From Nectonema munidae (Eukaryota; Nematomorpha; Nectonematoida; Nectonematidae), in NCBI GenBank assembly GCA_030549495.1, contig JAUIRK010000682.1, forward strand, positions 167,440 to 231,439: DNA of 64,000 bases, given 5' to 3'. The notes beneath the pieces are model-generated. The model did no database searches, was not told the origin of the DNA, and was given only the letters and a program-made list of their open reading frames with translations. Each line of letters starts with the position of its first letter. Within the stretch, counting starts at the first letter, position 1. The position numbers and the translations under genes are program-made. Of this stretch, positions 43,731 through 55,959 are shown piece after piece.

Positions 43731-46055
43731 CGTGTGATCAAAAGTTAAATGCAATAGTAACTCCTGTGATAAAATTTGTAATGATCCTAGTTTTTATATT
43801 GCCAACTTAATAGTAGTAAGTAGTAGTTTGTGGAGCCATATAGTTTTAAAAAAGAAGCATCTAACTTGTTTACACAGAAATTGTATAATTTTTGAAGATA
43901 TTTCAATATAGCCATTACAAAGAAAATTTTATAATCAGAATCGAACTTTACGATTTATCTTTTCGGTCTTTTAGTTAGATGATAGAGGTAGATAACTTTT
44001 TGTAATTAAAAAAATAGGATTATGAATGAATTCATCAGGAATATAAATTTTGAAAAAGAAATGGTTAAATTAACCAATGATAACTGTTTATATAACCAGA
44101 TTTGACAACACATGGTATTGATAAAAATGCCTAAATCAATAAGAAAATTATCTTCAATAGAAAAGCTCTGAGATCGTGTAAATTTTGCAATAAATTAATC
44201 TCTTAAAATGCTTTTTTTTCCAACACGGATTGAGTAAGATGAGTTTCTCATTAAAGTAGACCTACCAAGAAAGGATTATTATAAAATGCAGAGCAAAAAT
44301 AGATGACAAATTAAGTATAGGAGAATTAGCGTACAAACTACCAGATGATTACTAATCTTTAGCAAAAAGGATGGAGGTACTATTAAGATGTATGGTTTAA
44401 AGGTGATATACACAAGCATGGAAAAACTAAAGAAGAATGTAGCACACAGTAATGTTCTAAAATATTACGAGTGAATTAATTATTTCTCATTAAATGTATA
44501 AAGTAAGTTTATTAACAAATGTGAACATCCCTGTTTGCCATTGATAGGCATAATATGTAGGAAAAAAATACATCTGAAAAAATATATAACTCATATATCT
44601 ATTGGGTTATTATTGTAAAATTTCTTCCGAAATAAAATTTAAATTATAATTTTTTGTGAGCTTTTTGTAAATATGAGAACTATTGCTCATCTAGTAGCTC
44701 ATGCGAAAAACTGAGATTAAAATTGGGTTCTATAAAACATAAGTTTCATTAGTCTATAAGGTAGCAGCTGATTAAGATTTATCTTAACGCGCTATAAGTA
44801 AGTTTTTCTGATTCTTGGCATGGATGACAGAAAGATTTGAATGTATGAATCAAATCTTAATTACACATCGTTGGACAAAAACGGTGCTGTACTCCACTCC
44901 ATGCTATATTTACTTAAATATATAAAAAGCAAACTTTTATTTCAATTATCTTCTTTATTTAAAAACTTTATTGATCTAATAATAATTAGATCTAATAATA
45001 CATTGTCTAATTAAGGTCATATATTTGTTATTTTTTGTGTAACAAGAATTTTTAATAAATTTAATTATCTTCACTTTTTCTAATTTATAAAATAAAATGG
45101 TAAACTTCTTTTGCTTTTATTGTATTATTTACTCAACATAAGAATTGATTTAAAAAAGATCAAAATTTTTACTTATAACATGCGACTAGTCACCTCTTTT
45201 CCCCACCAGTGGTCATGGATAAGCAATTTATGCCAAATAAAAAATATAAATCACTTATTGTTATTTATTTAATTAGTTTAAAATTTGATTTGAAGTTTAT
45301 ATTGGATTATAATTTATTTATATAAATAATGTAATTTTTTGTGATATCCACTAAACTTTCACTTTAATATAACCTATAGTATGTGATGTTTAAATTTTAC
45401 TATTTGTTAGACACGTACCAGTTGTTTTTTGCTCATTTTTTCCAAAAACACTTAAATTTCCCTGATAAATTCAAAATGGTTGTAATATTTCTAGATTACA
45501 TAAATACATTTAGGTCTTTATTTAACAAATAAGAGCTATACGGTATTTTTTAGAAACCACATTATGAATAGAATAGGATTATTAGGCTTAAATGTTTATT
45601 CCTTTGATTGATTCTTTTAATTATCTGTTTTAAAACATTTAAGCAGTTTAGAAACTGGTCTCATGTTTTACTTTAATTATCGACTTTGTAAACATCTAAT
45701 AGTTTTTTGAAATTTCTCTACTTTTCTTTTCCTTTAAACAAAACAATGCTTTTACGTTCTCATAAATATAATGATTACCCCCGATACGCACTCCTTTTAT
45801 TCCATCTTTTAACAAATATATAAAATATAAACAAACGTGTATATAAAACAAAACTTGTAACTTTCTTTTTTTTCCTAATAATTTTTTGTTTGTTCTAAAA
45901 AATGATCCTTCCTATTGAAATAAAATCATTACTTTTTAATAACTAAAAATTATATAATCTAAAAGTTACAGGAGTATATACTTTTCTTTCTGAAAGTTTC
46001 ATTTTATTTTAATATTTTCACTACTTTGATTTATTAGGTATAAACTTAAGTAATC
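43731..46055. other. gene-free stretch
   Basis: AT-rich; no exon, element end or repeat arm could be supported. Confidence 0.5.
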
Positions 46056-46059
46056 GGCC

Positions 46060-47215
46060 AATTAGTGCAGCCAATGGGGAGCACAGGATTTGAGGGGGCT
46101 GGCGCCTGTGGAGCTGCCGATAGTCCCTATCTCTATGGCATTGGTTTTACTCAGACACAGGCACTAGGGGCGAAAATCTTGCCACTCTTTCTTTGGTCTT
46201 TGTGATGATGGAACTCCATACTTTGCCGAAGAAAGTTGCCCATTCCAGGGATCCCAATGAGATAGTGCAGTCCAGGTTCTGAACGTAGTGTGGGAGCGCT
46301 GGAAGGGAGGCGCGGGACAGCTCGTTCGCTGGATTATCTTTCGATCTGATGTGTTCCATGGCGTTTCGCAGGCTGTCCGTCGAGGAACTGGAGGCCTCTA
46401 GCCAGAGCAAGAGCATAGCCTGCGTGGGCGACTTGCTGCCCAGTTTTCTTATGCAGCCGATCGCCACTATGGAGTCCGAGATAATCTTCCTGTCTGGCCA
46501 TAGGAGGTGGCCCAGGATGACAGCCAAGAGCTCGAGGCCCGAGATGTGCCAACCAGGGTGGCTGACTTGGATTGTAGTCTTCTGGGGCCCACATACTAGC
46601 CCCAAGGCTTTGAGGGAGGCGTCCGTGTAGATGTGATCCTTTGGTTCGCATACATTCGCCCGTGGCCAGGGCGTAAGGATAGTGGACATGACGTATGGCA
46701 TTGCTAGCTGGATGAGCTTCTTGCGTACTGGGGATACAATGCTGAAATGATGCGGAATCTTCCGGGGAAAGTGGTGGTGTAGTAATTGAGGATGCCCATG
46801 ATTTTCTGCAGCCACTTGTCGGGCACTTCCGCCACCCGCTGGGCCATAAGGAAGGCGCAAAGTGCCCTAAGGAGGATCTCCTTCTTTCCGTCCGGGACAC
46901 CCATCGTCCGCGCACGGAGGTGCAGTTGGGCTCCAAGAAATTCGATGGACTGCACGGGGAAAAGTAAATCTCAGGCCGGATCGGCAACTGCTGGGTGAGT
47001 CGCGCTTTAAAGACTCCCAACAGTCTGGAGACCACCCCCTGGAGGACCGCCGGGCTGAAACAAGCGCCCATTGGCAGTCTGGTGAATTGCCAGATATTTC
47101 CTGCCTCCTTAATACAGAAACAGTTTCGCCACTACTTCTGGATACGGATTCCGTAGAAGGCATCCTTGAGGTCCAGTCTGGTGGCCCACGCCAGTCTCTG
47201 TTCGATATATCGAAA
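46060..47215 (-). mobile_element. retroelement fossil, RT and RNase H region (LTR-retrotransposon kin, possibly DIRS-like)
   Basis: A minus-strand fragment of a retrotransposon polymerase gene, containing part of a reverse transcriptase and an RNase H-like domain. It is a broken, partial copy with several breaks. No terminal repeats, capsid or integrase/recombinase region were seen on either side. It is visibly GC-rich, unlike everything around it, and stops abruptly where the AT-rich palindrome begins (about 47215). Family assignment beyond LTR kin is uncertain, and its age cannot be estimated without a second copy. Confidence 0.7.
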
Positions 47216-47890
47216 AATATCAAAAAATATCAAACTTTCTGTTCATATTTTGCTACCTCATACGATGTTATAAAAGTTATTACCTATACTTTGCAATTTG
47301 CACGATTTTAAATATTATATTTGTCGAATAATCAAAGAATCGAAAAATGTTCAAATCAAAAAATATTTATTCTTTTTAAATATATAGTTGGCTCCCCTTA
47401 CTTTTAAAATTGAAAGATAAAACTAGTCTTTAATAATTATTTTTTATCAAATTATGCACACACGAAACTAAAAGTAAGGGGAGCCAACGATATATTTAAA
47501 AAGAATAAATATTTTTTGATTTGAACATTTTTCGATTCTTTGATTATTCGACAAATATAATATTTAAAATCGTGCAAATTGCAAAGTATAGGTAATAACT
47601 TTTGTAACATCGTATGAGGTAGCAAAATATGAACAGAAAGTTTGATATTTTTTGATTTTTTAAAGAATATTTTTCGATTCTTTGATTACAGAATTTTATT
47701 TTGATTATTTGACAAATATAATATTTAAAATCGTGCAAATTGCAAAGTATAGGTAATAACTTTTATAACATCGTATGAGGTAGCAAAATATGAACAGAAA
47801 GTTTGATATTTTTTGATATTTTTTGATTCTTTGATTACAGAATTTTATTTTGATTATTTGATAAAATATATTATTTAATATCGTGAAAAA
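47215..47890. repeat. large palindrome with a third, direct arm copy
   Basis: Left arm (about 47222-47395) and right arm (about 47475-47650) are near-perfect inverted repeats around a centre of about 80 bp. The arm tips at the centre read ttggctccccttactttt and its complement. A third copy of the outer arm follows in direct orientation (about 47650-47830). Arms are AT-rich and non-coding; open frames over them are by-products. Confidence 0.9.
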
Positions 47891-47959
47891 ATTAATAACT
47901 TATCTAACATCCTCTCCCCGAATGAGGTATATCAAATCTTACATCTAGCAAAATATGAA

Positions 47960-48360
47960 CTGATAGGTTGGAGATGAATTATCGCGGTATACAGGTTGGA
48001 GATGAACCAATGAATTATCGCGGTATACAGGTTGGAGATGAACCATCGTAGTATACAGGTATAATGTTTATAGGTAATAACTTATGTAGCATCGTCTCCC
48101 CGAATGAGGTATATCAAATCTTACATCTAGCAGAATGTGAACAGAAAGTTGAACATTGTCTCCCTAGTTATTTGTACATGGAATAGAAACCATCGTAGTA
48201 TACAGGTTGAAGATGAATCATCGTAGTATACAGGTTGGTGATGAATCATCGTAGTATACAGGTTGGAGATGAATCATTGTAGTATATAGTTTGGAGATGA
48301 ATCATCGTAGAATACAGGTTGGAGAAGAATCATCGTAATATACGGGTTGGAGATAACACG
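47960..48360 (+). repeat. 28-bp minisatellite
   Basis: Units of the form atcgtagtatacaggttgga gatgaatc repeat about six times in a row at 48190-48355, with earlier scattered units at 47965-48060. The two clusters are separated by about 120 bp that itself duplicates part of 47880-47965 (tctccccgaatgaggtatat). Confidence 0.9.
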
Positions 48361-48474
48361 CAAGTTGTCTACCCGCGTTCAACTGTACACGTTATGAGAA
48401 TATATCATTACATATTAGAGAAGAGTTTTCTAAACTCTTTATACTGAAAAAATATTTCTTCAAATATATTACTG

Positions 48475-50150
48475 TTTTAGTTTAAAATGCATCCCTTATC
48501 TGCTAATTAATAATATGAAGCCCATGGAAAATATAAACATTAAAATGGTATTTCTTAAGGACTTATGATATAAGTAATGTATTCTGAAAGCCCATAAAAA
48601 TGCTTCAATTTGGTATATCGCATGATGCATTTTGTTGAGAAATGTGAAAGTTATAAGCGTTTTAATATTTGACTAAAATTTAAGCTAGGAACACTACAAA
48701 TAAACTAAGCGTACACTAGCCCGATAAAATAAACCACACACGCGTGCTAAAGATGTGGTGAAGCGTATGCGAGATAAGAATTTCCTGCGCTCACAAACGC
48801 GTAATGCAACATGTGTTAATTTTTCTTCGCATAGTTAACCGCTAAAATCTATAACAATCGTTTTAGAATCAACAATGTGATTTATTCTTCGCACACTGTC
48901 GGTATAAAAATAACGAATGCCCTTTGTTAAAAATTAGAAAGGTTGTATCTAAACTAAATAAAAGTAGACTATGATTATCCAACAAAACTCATTATTTCTT
49001 CAATGTGGATGCATGCGCAAACGTGTTAGATTCGAAAATTATAATTATTTTATAAAAATATAGAAATAAATTTAGGATTATAATGAAAAAAAAATAAATT
49101 TATGAGATTACTTATTGAGAAAAATTGATTAAAACACATATTTTAATCTATTTATCTTCTCCTTAGAAATTTATATGCAGTAAACAATAATAAAAATAAT
49201 ATTTATCCAAAACATATTTTTTTCGAATCAATGTGTAAATCAAACCTGCACTTAAATTTTGGATGATTAATTCAAAAGAAATAAAAAAACTAATGTTAAT
49301 TTATATAAAACCGAAAACTAAAATGATTTTATAAAAATCTAAAAATAAATTGTGGACTGCGATTATCCAACAAAACTTTTACCTTCGATCTACATTTTTC
49401 ACTTCAAAAATAATTTTAAATTTATTAGAAAAACATTATACTGACCAATAAAAAAACGAAGGTTAATTTATAAAAAAAATGGAAAAACTAATACTATTTT
49501 ATAAAAATCTACAAATAAATTTAGATTCTGAGAGTAGAGTCGCTTTATAATTGTGCTGGAAATTGTCACATAATATAGGTAAAAATTTGTCCTAATGAAA
49601 GGAGCTTTAGTTTAAAATGCATCCCTTATCTGCTAATTAATGGTATGAAGCCGATGGAAAATAAAAACAGTAAAAGGTATTTCTTAAGGACTTATGATAT
49701 AAGTAATGTATTCTGAAAGCCCATAAAAAATGCTTTAATTTGGTATATCGCATGATGCATTTTGTTGAGAAATGTGAAAGTTATAAGCGTTTTAATATTT
49801 GACTAAGATTTAAGCTAGGAACACTACAAATAAACTAAGCGTACACTAGCCCGATAAAATAAACCACACACGCGTGCTAAAGATGTGGTGAAGCGTATGC
49901 GAGATAAGAATTCACTGCGCTCACAAACGCGTAATGCAACATGTGTTAATCTTTCTTCGCATAGTTATGCTCTAAAATCAATCAATAATGTGATTTATTC
50001 TTCGCACACTGTCGGTATAAATATAACGAATGCCCTTTGTTAAAAATTAGAAAGGTTGTATCTAAACTAAATAAAAGTAGACTACGATTATCAAACAAAA
50101 CTCGTACATTTAATCGACATTTTTCACTTGAAAAATAATTTAAAATTTAT
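48475..50150 (+). repeat. 1.13-kb tandem duplication
   Basis: The sequence starting tttagtttaaaatgcatccc at about 48475 recurs at about 49607 and stays closely similar for roughly 500 bp (to about 48985 and 50100). Non-coding; it includes acacgcgtgctaaagatgtg and other unusually GC-containing words. Confidence 0.9.
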
Positions 50151-50800
50151 TAAAAAAATATTATACTGACCTATACTACTGACCCATAAAAAGTAAAATA
50201 TATATTAATTTTCGACAGTTTTATTTAACTATGACATTTTAAAATGTTAAAAACCATATTCTATTCTACCTTTGTGAATATAAAATTTTGAAGAAATAAT
50301 ATATAAACTCATCACGTTAATTATTGGTATTTTTTGAAACTAGATAAAAGTTGACTGACCTCACATAAAAGCGAATTTTGGAAAAATAAAAATATATTTA
50401 TTTGTAAAACCTAGCCTATTTTACCCACAAAGAGTATAGCTTCAAATCTTGTACATTCGATACATTTTTCACTTCAAAAATAATTTAAAATTTATTAGAA
50501 AAACATTATACTGACCTATACTACTGACCCATAAAAAGTAAAAAATAATATTAATTTTCGACAGTTTTCTTTAACTATGAAATTTTAAAATGTAAAAAAT
50601 CATATTTTACCTTTGTGAATATAAAATATTGAAAAAATATTATATAAATTAAGAACGTTAATTATTATTGGTATTTTTTGAAACTAGATAAAACTTGACT
50701 GACCTCATATAAAACAGATTTTGGAAAAATGAAAATATATTTATTTGTATAACCTAGCCTATGTTAACCACGAAAAGAATTTTTGAAAAGAGTATACCTT
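50150..50800 (+). repeat. tandem duplication of about 350 bp
   Basis: actgacctatactactgacc occurs near 50165 and 50511; about 280 bp after each is closely similar, ending aacctagcctat. Non-coding. It adjoins and partly overlaps the end of the 1.13-kb duplication, so this is a satellite-like block. Confidence 0.85.
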
Positions 50801-51400
50801 TCCAATGATACCATTTTCGTTCAATTTTTCTTTAAAAAAAGACACATTATGCTTAAATAAAAAGGTGGTCCGTAATTTTTTCAAAAATTTAAACAAAATT
50901 TTTCGAAGTAAAGTCCATTTATTAAAATTTTTTAAAACTTTTGCAAAAATAAATTATTCTAGAGTATGTAGCAAACGATAAGCTTTCTAATGATATATAT
51001 ATCATGAAAAAGAAATATTGAAAAACAGTTTAATTCTTTCTGCAAATCAAGTAAAAATTTTCAAAAAGTAGTATTGGTAGTATTATTATTATTATTATTA
51101 TTATATATTACATAAACATTTCAACCAATCATATAGTTTTTATGAAATAAAACTGCAATTTCAAAGTTAATTTTTTTGAACTTTTAGGTAGAATTTTTGA
51201 AATGTGGCTTTCAATATGTATGTAAAATATTTTCTGAAAATTTTTATTTTAAGTATATTTTTTAAGCATTTTACGATGTACACATTTAAATATATAATAA
51301 GGCTGGCAAGTTTGCGAGTTGTCTCCCCGGAGGTCTTGCCAGACCTCTGATATTGATCGAAAAATATAAATAATTGAAAAGAAAATAATGATTCTGAGAA
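50801..51400. other. AT-rich end of the repeat block
   Basis: No gene. It contains an ATT microsatellite (near 51081) and a short hairpin, gaggtct-tgcc-agacctc (51331-51348), beside gagttgtctccccgg, a phrase related to one at 48365. Confidence 0.5.
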
Positions 51401-52290
51401 TGATAATAATTATGCCGATGATTTAAAATTTTGTTTAAAAGATTTAAAAAACATGATTAGCCTTTTGAAAAAGTTAGAATTATGCCATATGACCATTTTA
51501 AAAAATTTGTTAATGAAGAAAATAATGGAAAAACATTGAAACCGTTTCTTGATAGGACATGATTGAACAGTATGCTTCAAATGTTAGAACGTTTTTTATT
51601 TTTGAAAATTAGCATTAAAAAACTCTTAAGATAATAAAAGATGAAGAATGGAATCAAATTGAATTCTTAGTTAAAGTTTTGAAACCAATTTAAATTACAA
51701 TTAAAGGCTTGTCATCTAAAGAACCAACTTTATGTGAGGCTGAAGCCTTTTATAACTTTATTCAAAAGCAGTTAAAAGAACAAAAAGATTGTTTTAGCAT
51801 AAAATTCTTAGAAATATTCATGATACATACTACTAAGTCATAGAAAATGTGAGGTATATGATTTAATGCAATATTTAAATAACTTAGAATATGAAATAAA
51901 CACTAAAAACATTATAAACTCTCGAAAATTTGTATCGTTGTATCTCTGAGATTGAAGAAAAAAATATTCAAAACCCTTTAACAAGTTCAAGGACATCAAA
52001 GTATCCGGTTAAGATCTTTTGAACCAGTTTCACTTGGAAGTTGAAAAACTAAAGATGCCCATGGCAACAAAAAAAGTTTCAAACAATATACAAAGTGATT
52101 TTAGGATCTATGAAGTAACAGGAAAGCGTACAAAAAACTGGATCAACTATATGCAGCTTTATTAACAATAAAGGCAACAAGCACAGAATCATAGAGGACT
52201 TTACTTCACTATTTCTCTCAAAAAAGAACAAGACTACAATAAAATCTTAAATGTTTTAGTTTTTTTAAAAAGTTACTTCATGAATTAAGA
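51400..52290 (+). pseudogene. hAT transposase relic
   Basis: Across shifting frames: NSMLQMLERFLFLKISI (family RWNSTYxMLERFL), EEWNQIEFLVKVLKPI, KEPTLCEAEAFYNFI, then DFRIYEVTGKRTKN...YMQLY and finally NVLVFLKSYF, the end of the hAT dimerisation domain (family LxALVFLKSYF). The N-terminal BED finger and first catalytic region are missing or unreadable. Many stops and frameshifts; no terminal repeats identified. Confidence 0.75.
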
Positions 52291-52506
52291 TGTATAATTG
52301 TATTTATTTTCTAACTTTTAGCTGTTTTCCTAAATTCAAGAATAACTTTTTTTATATATATAAAAAGTTGTGATACCCGGTTCCTAATGAGCAAACAGAA
52401 CCCGAACTGACTGAAAAAAACGGTACTAGTTTCAATACTAATGTTGATAATGGGCGAAAATGTAGGAAAAAGTAAATTCATTTTTCTTATCAAATTATGT
52501 ATAAAT

Positions 52507-52855
52507 CAGGGGCGCGCATCCTCGAAATTATTGGTGGGCGAATTTTTTGTTGCAATTTTCAAAATTAGTAGTCTGGAAATACCACGGGAGACCAAATATT
52601 CAAGCAATCCTTTAAAATAAAGTGTATTCAGCTCTATTTTAAAATAGAGTGCATTCCTAAATTTATAAGACTACTTTATATTTTTTTTACAAATTTGGTG
52701 AATTTAAATACTATACTTCCAGCGAAAATATTTTAATTAAGTTTGCAGAATATACACTAGTTTAAAAAAATCTAAAATTGTTGGGGGGGGGGGGGGTGGA
52801 ATAGGCTTTTCATTTGAAAATGAAGTAGTCTACCAGGCACATTACAAAAAAAGGA
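52507..52855 (+). repeat. cagggg-ended repeat, uninterrupted copy
   Basis: Starts caggggcgcgcatcctcg and aligns with 20860-21111 plus 21646-21720, ending near accaggcacattac. It lacks the 524-bp insertion present in the 20.8-kb copy and so gives the empty site for it. A 14-G run (52783-52796) matches a 5-G run in the other copy. Confidence 0.85.
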
Positions 52856-52859
52856 ACAC

Positions 52860-53780
52860 TTTTAGTTACATGAATGGAAAGGATATACAAAGAAACTAAT
52901 GCAAATATGAAAATATTAGAAATGCATAAAACATTGACCATAGGCGACATATGTCGGCCTGCCAAGTTTTTGATGTATAGTTTCCTAGAAACTCTCTTAC
53001 AAACTGAAATTTATAAACGAAACTGTCAAACAATCCTTATCTTACATATACACTGTTATCTGAACACAATAGTTATATATTTTACAATACAGTGTGGTGT
53101 AAATATTGCAAAAAAATTAACATGAGATTATATCACGAGGAAAAAATTATTCAATTATAAGAAACAAAGTTCATTTTTTCTTTTTTAAATTCTAACAGCG
53201 TTTAAAAAATGATTGTTTTAATATATGTCGAGTGTGGCTTATAATGTGTTAATAACGTTTAGATAAAATTTTACCCATTATGATAAAGTGTGTAATTAAA
53301 AGTAAACTACTCATGTGAAAATTATGCTATATGCACTTAATACATTTGCTTCTTTCGATCTTTGAGTATGCGAGAGTTGCCAAATGGGCTAAAATATGGG
53401 GTTTTTTACCCGGAGCCATGATCCATGAAAGATTAAAAAAAGGAAGAGATTTTAAAGAAAATCCTTGCAGCGCTAGTGAAAATATTACAATATTTTATTT
53501 AAATAATAAAATGAATAAATATATGGTTTGTTAAAAAGTCGAAATAAATTCTATTAATAAAGCAGATAAGGGCAATTATTTTATCTATTAATACCAATTA
53601 AAACTTGTTCTTCAACATTCTAACTTTTTGATATTTTTAAATTAATTGCTATAAATCATCTATATGAGAAGATAAATTTACAAGTCCACATTTTTCAACT
53701 CTGGTGGAAACATTCTTGGTAAACCTCAATATTCCAAATTGTCATCCGTTATACTTCAAAATTTGCACTTTTTATCATAG
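52860..53780 (+). other. region upstream of RPL37A exon 2
   Basis: It should contain the RPL37A promoter and first exon (probably 5' UTR plus ATG only, as in other animals), but no donor could be chosen with confidence. A frame at 53331-53534 (WAKIWGFLPGAMIHERLKKG) looks protein-like but is unassigned. Confidence 0.4.
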
Positions 53781-55935
53781 GGAAAGCATACCAAAAAAGT
53801 TGGAAAAGTTGGTAAATATGGAACTAGATATGGTGCTAAGATTAGAAAAATCATTAAAAAGATGGAAATTACACAACATGCAAAATATGCCTGTGTATTC
53901 TGTGGAAAAGTATAACGTTACATAATTTTCCTTGTATTCTTATATTTGTTCGTTGCAGCTTGTTACAACTTTATATTACCTTTAGTTTGCTAGGTGCTAA
54001 TTATAATTTTTTGCGATTTAATTAACTACGGCATAATATTTTTATCCTCCATTTTTTGATATAAAAATACGTTGAATTATATTGCAATTGATGTTAAGGG
54101 AATGTTGATATAAAGCAAAGGAAGCATGTGTCATTATTATAATTGTTTCATTGAAAAGAGGGAACTTTTTAATTTTCATTATCCTAAGTTTGGTATTTTT
54201 TAAAAATGATAATTAAAACACAGTAATTAACCAAATAATAATATAAAAATTAGAGATGCACCGAACAGCATTTTTGCCGAATACCGAATATTCGGCTGCA
54301 TACTATTCGGTAATGGCCGAATACACATAATATTCTTTTATATATATATGTTTTATGTTTTATGTTGTTTTAGTGATTTTTATGTTTATATTAATTGTAT
54401 ATTTTATTTTTATCTTTTTAGAAACCCTTACCTAGCAATTATAACTATTGTTCATTACATAATAGTCATAATTAGAAATACAATTATAGTTTGAATTTTC
54501 AAATGTCTCAAAGTCGCAATGTCGTATGGAAATATTTTAAGCCTCGTGAAAATGATCCAACATACTGTTTGTGTAATTTATGCAATGACAAGGTTTCAAG
54601 AGGGGGAAGGATTGCAAAAAATCTCTCTCTCTCTCTCTGGAGAGAAAGAAAATATGGAACATAAATGACCATAGAGCTATTGAACTTCACAAATTAATTG
54701 GAGATGATTTCTGTAGATAGCCATTTTCAGTTGTTGAAAATGAAGGTTTTAAACGTGTAGTTGTCTGTAAACCAGCCTAGGCGGCTTATGTATGTAAGGC
54801 GCATCAAACAAACTACATAAGGGTTTCAAACGCCTTATAAAAAAATTTGCCCTAAATATAGTATTCCATGTAGGAAATATTTTTCTGATAAGATTGTCCC
54901 AAATATATATGATCAGCTATTTAAGAAAGTTGAAGCTGAGGTACTAGCAGCAAATTTTATTTCTTTAACAACAGATATATGGACTGCCACTACACCAAAC
55001 TTTCCATTCATAAGCTTAACAGCACAGTGCATCTCTAACAACTTTGAATGTGAAAATTTATCAATATAAGTACAGTACTGACTAATGAGTCTTCTGATTA
55101 GGTATTTAGTATTCACCGTATTTACTTTTTGTGTTCATATTCATGTTTGCATTAGCGTTTACTTTTTCATTTTTTCTGTTCATATTCTTGTTTGAATTAA
55201 TAAAGTTGTTCAAAAAAGCCATAAAGGTATAGATATAGCCATTTAAGTAGCCTGGTGAGCCACATGGTGGTGGTAAAATACTCGTATAATATAAAACTAT
55301 TCGGTACCGAATACCGAATAGTTACCGAATATTCGGTACACCTCTAATAAAAATGAGGGAGGAATATATTATTGTTAAGCTTAAAACGGTATGATATATT
55401 TCTCGTATTCATAAAAAAATAAATTTTTAAACATTTTTTTATGATTTTTAAAAATTTCTATGCCAAAATTGTATAATAAAATAATAGACCTCTTATTTAG
55501 CACATCTTAAAATTTGTGCATAAAAATAAGGATGCAATAAATTTTAAAATGGTAAATAACTATAAACTCTGCCGTAAGAATTTTTTTTATTAAAATTGCT
55601 TCTTGAGACAAAAGTGCAAATTTTATTCTATTTCGGCTTCTATAATTTTTAAAATTATTGTTTTTTATGTAATATTTTTTATTGTTTATATTGGTCAAAT
55701 TAATATAATATTTTCAAATTTTTATAATAGGAATCCATGAAAAGGGAGGCTGTTGGTATTTGGAAGTGTGGAAGATGTCGTAAAGTCGTTGCTGGAGGAG
55801 CATATGTTTATAGGTATTCTTTTGTCTTGTAGTATTTTATAGAATGTGCACATAATTTATATCCTTTTTAGTACAACAGCTGCAGCAAGTGTACGAAGCG
55901 CAATAAGACGGTTTAAAGAATTGAAAAAGGATTAA
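53781..55935 (+). CDS. RPL37A: RPL37A (60S ribosomal protein eL43)
   Basis: Three coding exons join in frame: 53781-53909, 55731-55813 and 55872-55935 (stop TAA 55933-55935), giving 91 residues without the initiator exon. eL43 is a zinc-ribbon protein of the large ribosomal subunit. Zinc ligands are CVFC and CGRC (C-x2-C pairs). Family stretches [51 protein letters not shown] and [10 protein letters not shown] are clear. The first visible codons are [14 protein letters not shown], where most animals have AKRTKKVGIVGKYG; the missing Met is probably at the end of an upstream exon. AATAAA at 55954-55959 is a good polyadenylation signal. Confidence 0.95.
54251..55346 (+). mobile_element. hAT element with BED finger and transposase pieces, in RPL37A intron
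   Basis: Ends tagagatgcaccgaa and ttcggtacacctcta are inverted repeats, flanked by identical ataaaaat (54243-54250 and 55347-55354). Sub-terminal palindromic gaatattcggc/gccgaat words repeat at both ends. Inside, from 54504, is [20 protein letters not shown] with CLCNLC, a BED zinc finger, and near 54950 [20 protein letters not shown], the first catalytic region of hAT transposases. The rest of the transposase has been deleted. A CT microsatellite lies near 54620. It sits in the intron between the 53781 and 55731 exons. Confidence 0.92.
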
Positions 55936-55959
55936 ATATAAATTTTTATCCTTAATAAA

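Noticed and set aside
46147-47223. Several overlapping long frames on both strands in the GC-rich segment
   Set aside because: GC-rich DNA has few stops by chance; only the RT/RNase H content of the fossil is meaningful.
47087-47738. Frames over the palindrome
   Set aside because: They lie in AT-rich inverted repeats and are mirrored between the arms.
53331-53534. Protein-like frame upstream of RPL37A (ARVAKWAKIWGFLPGAMIHE)
   Set aside because: It looks coding, but I could not match it to a family, find a firm acceptor, or join it to RPL37A.
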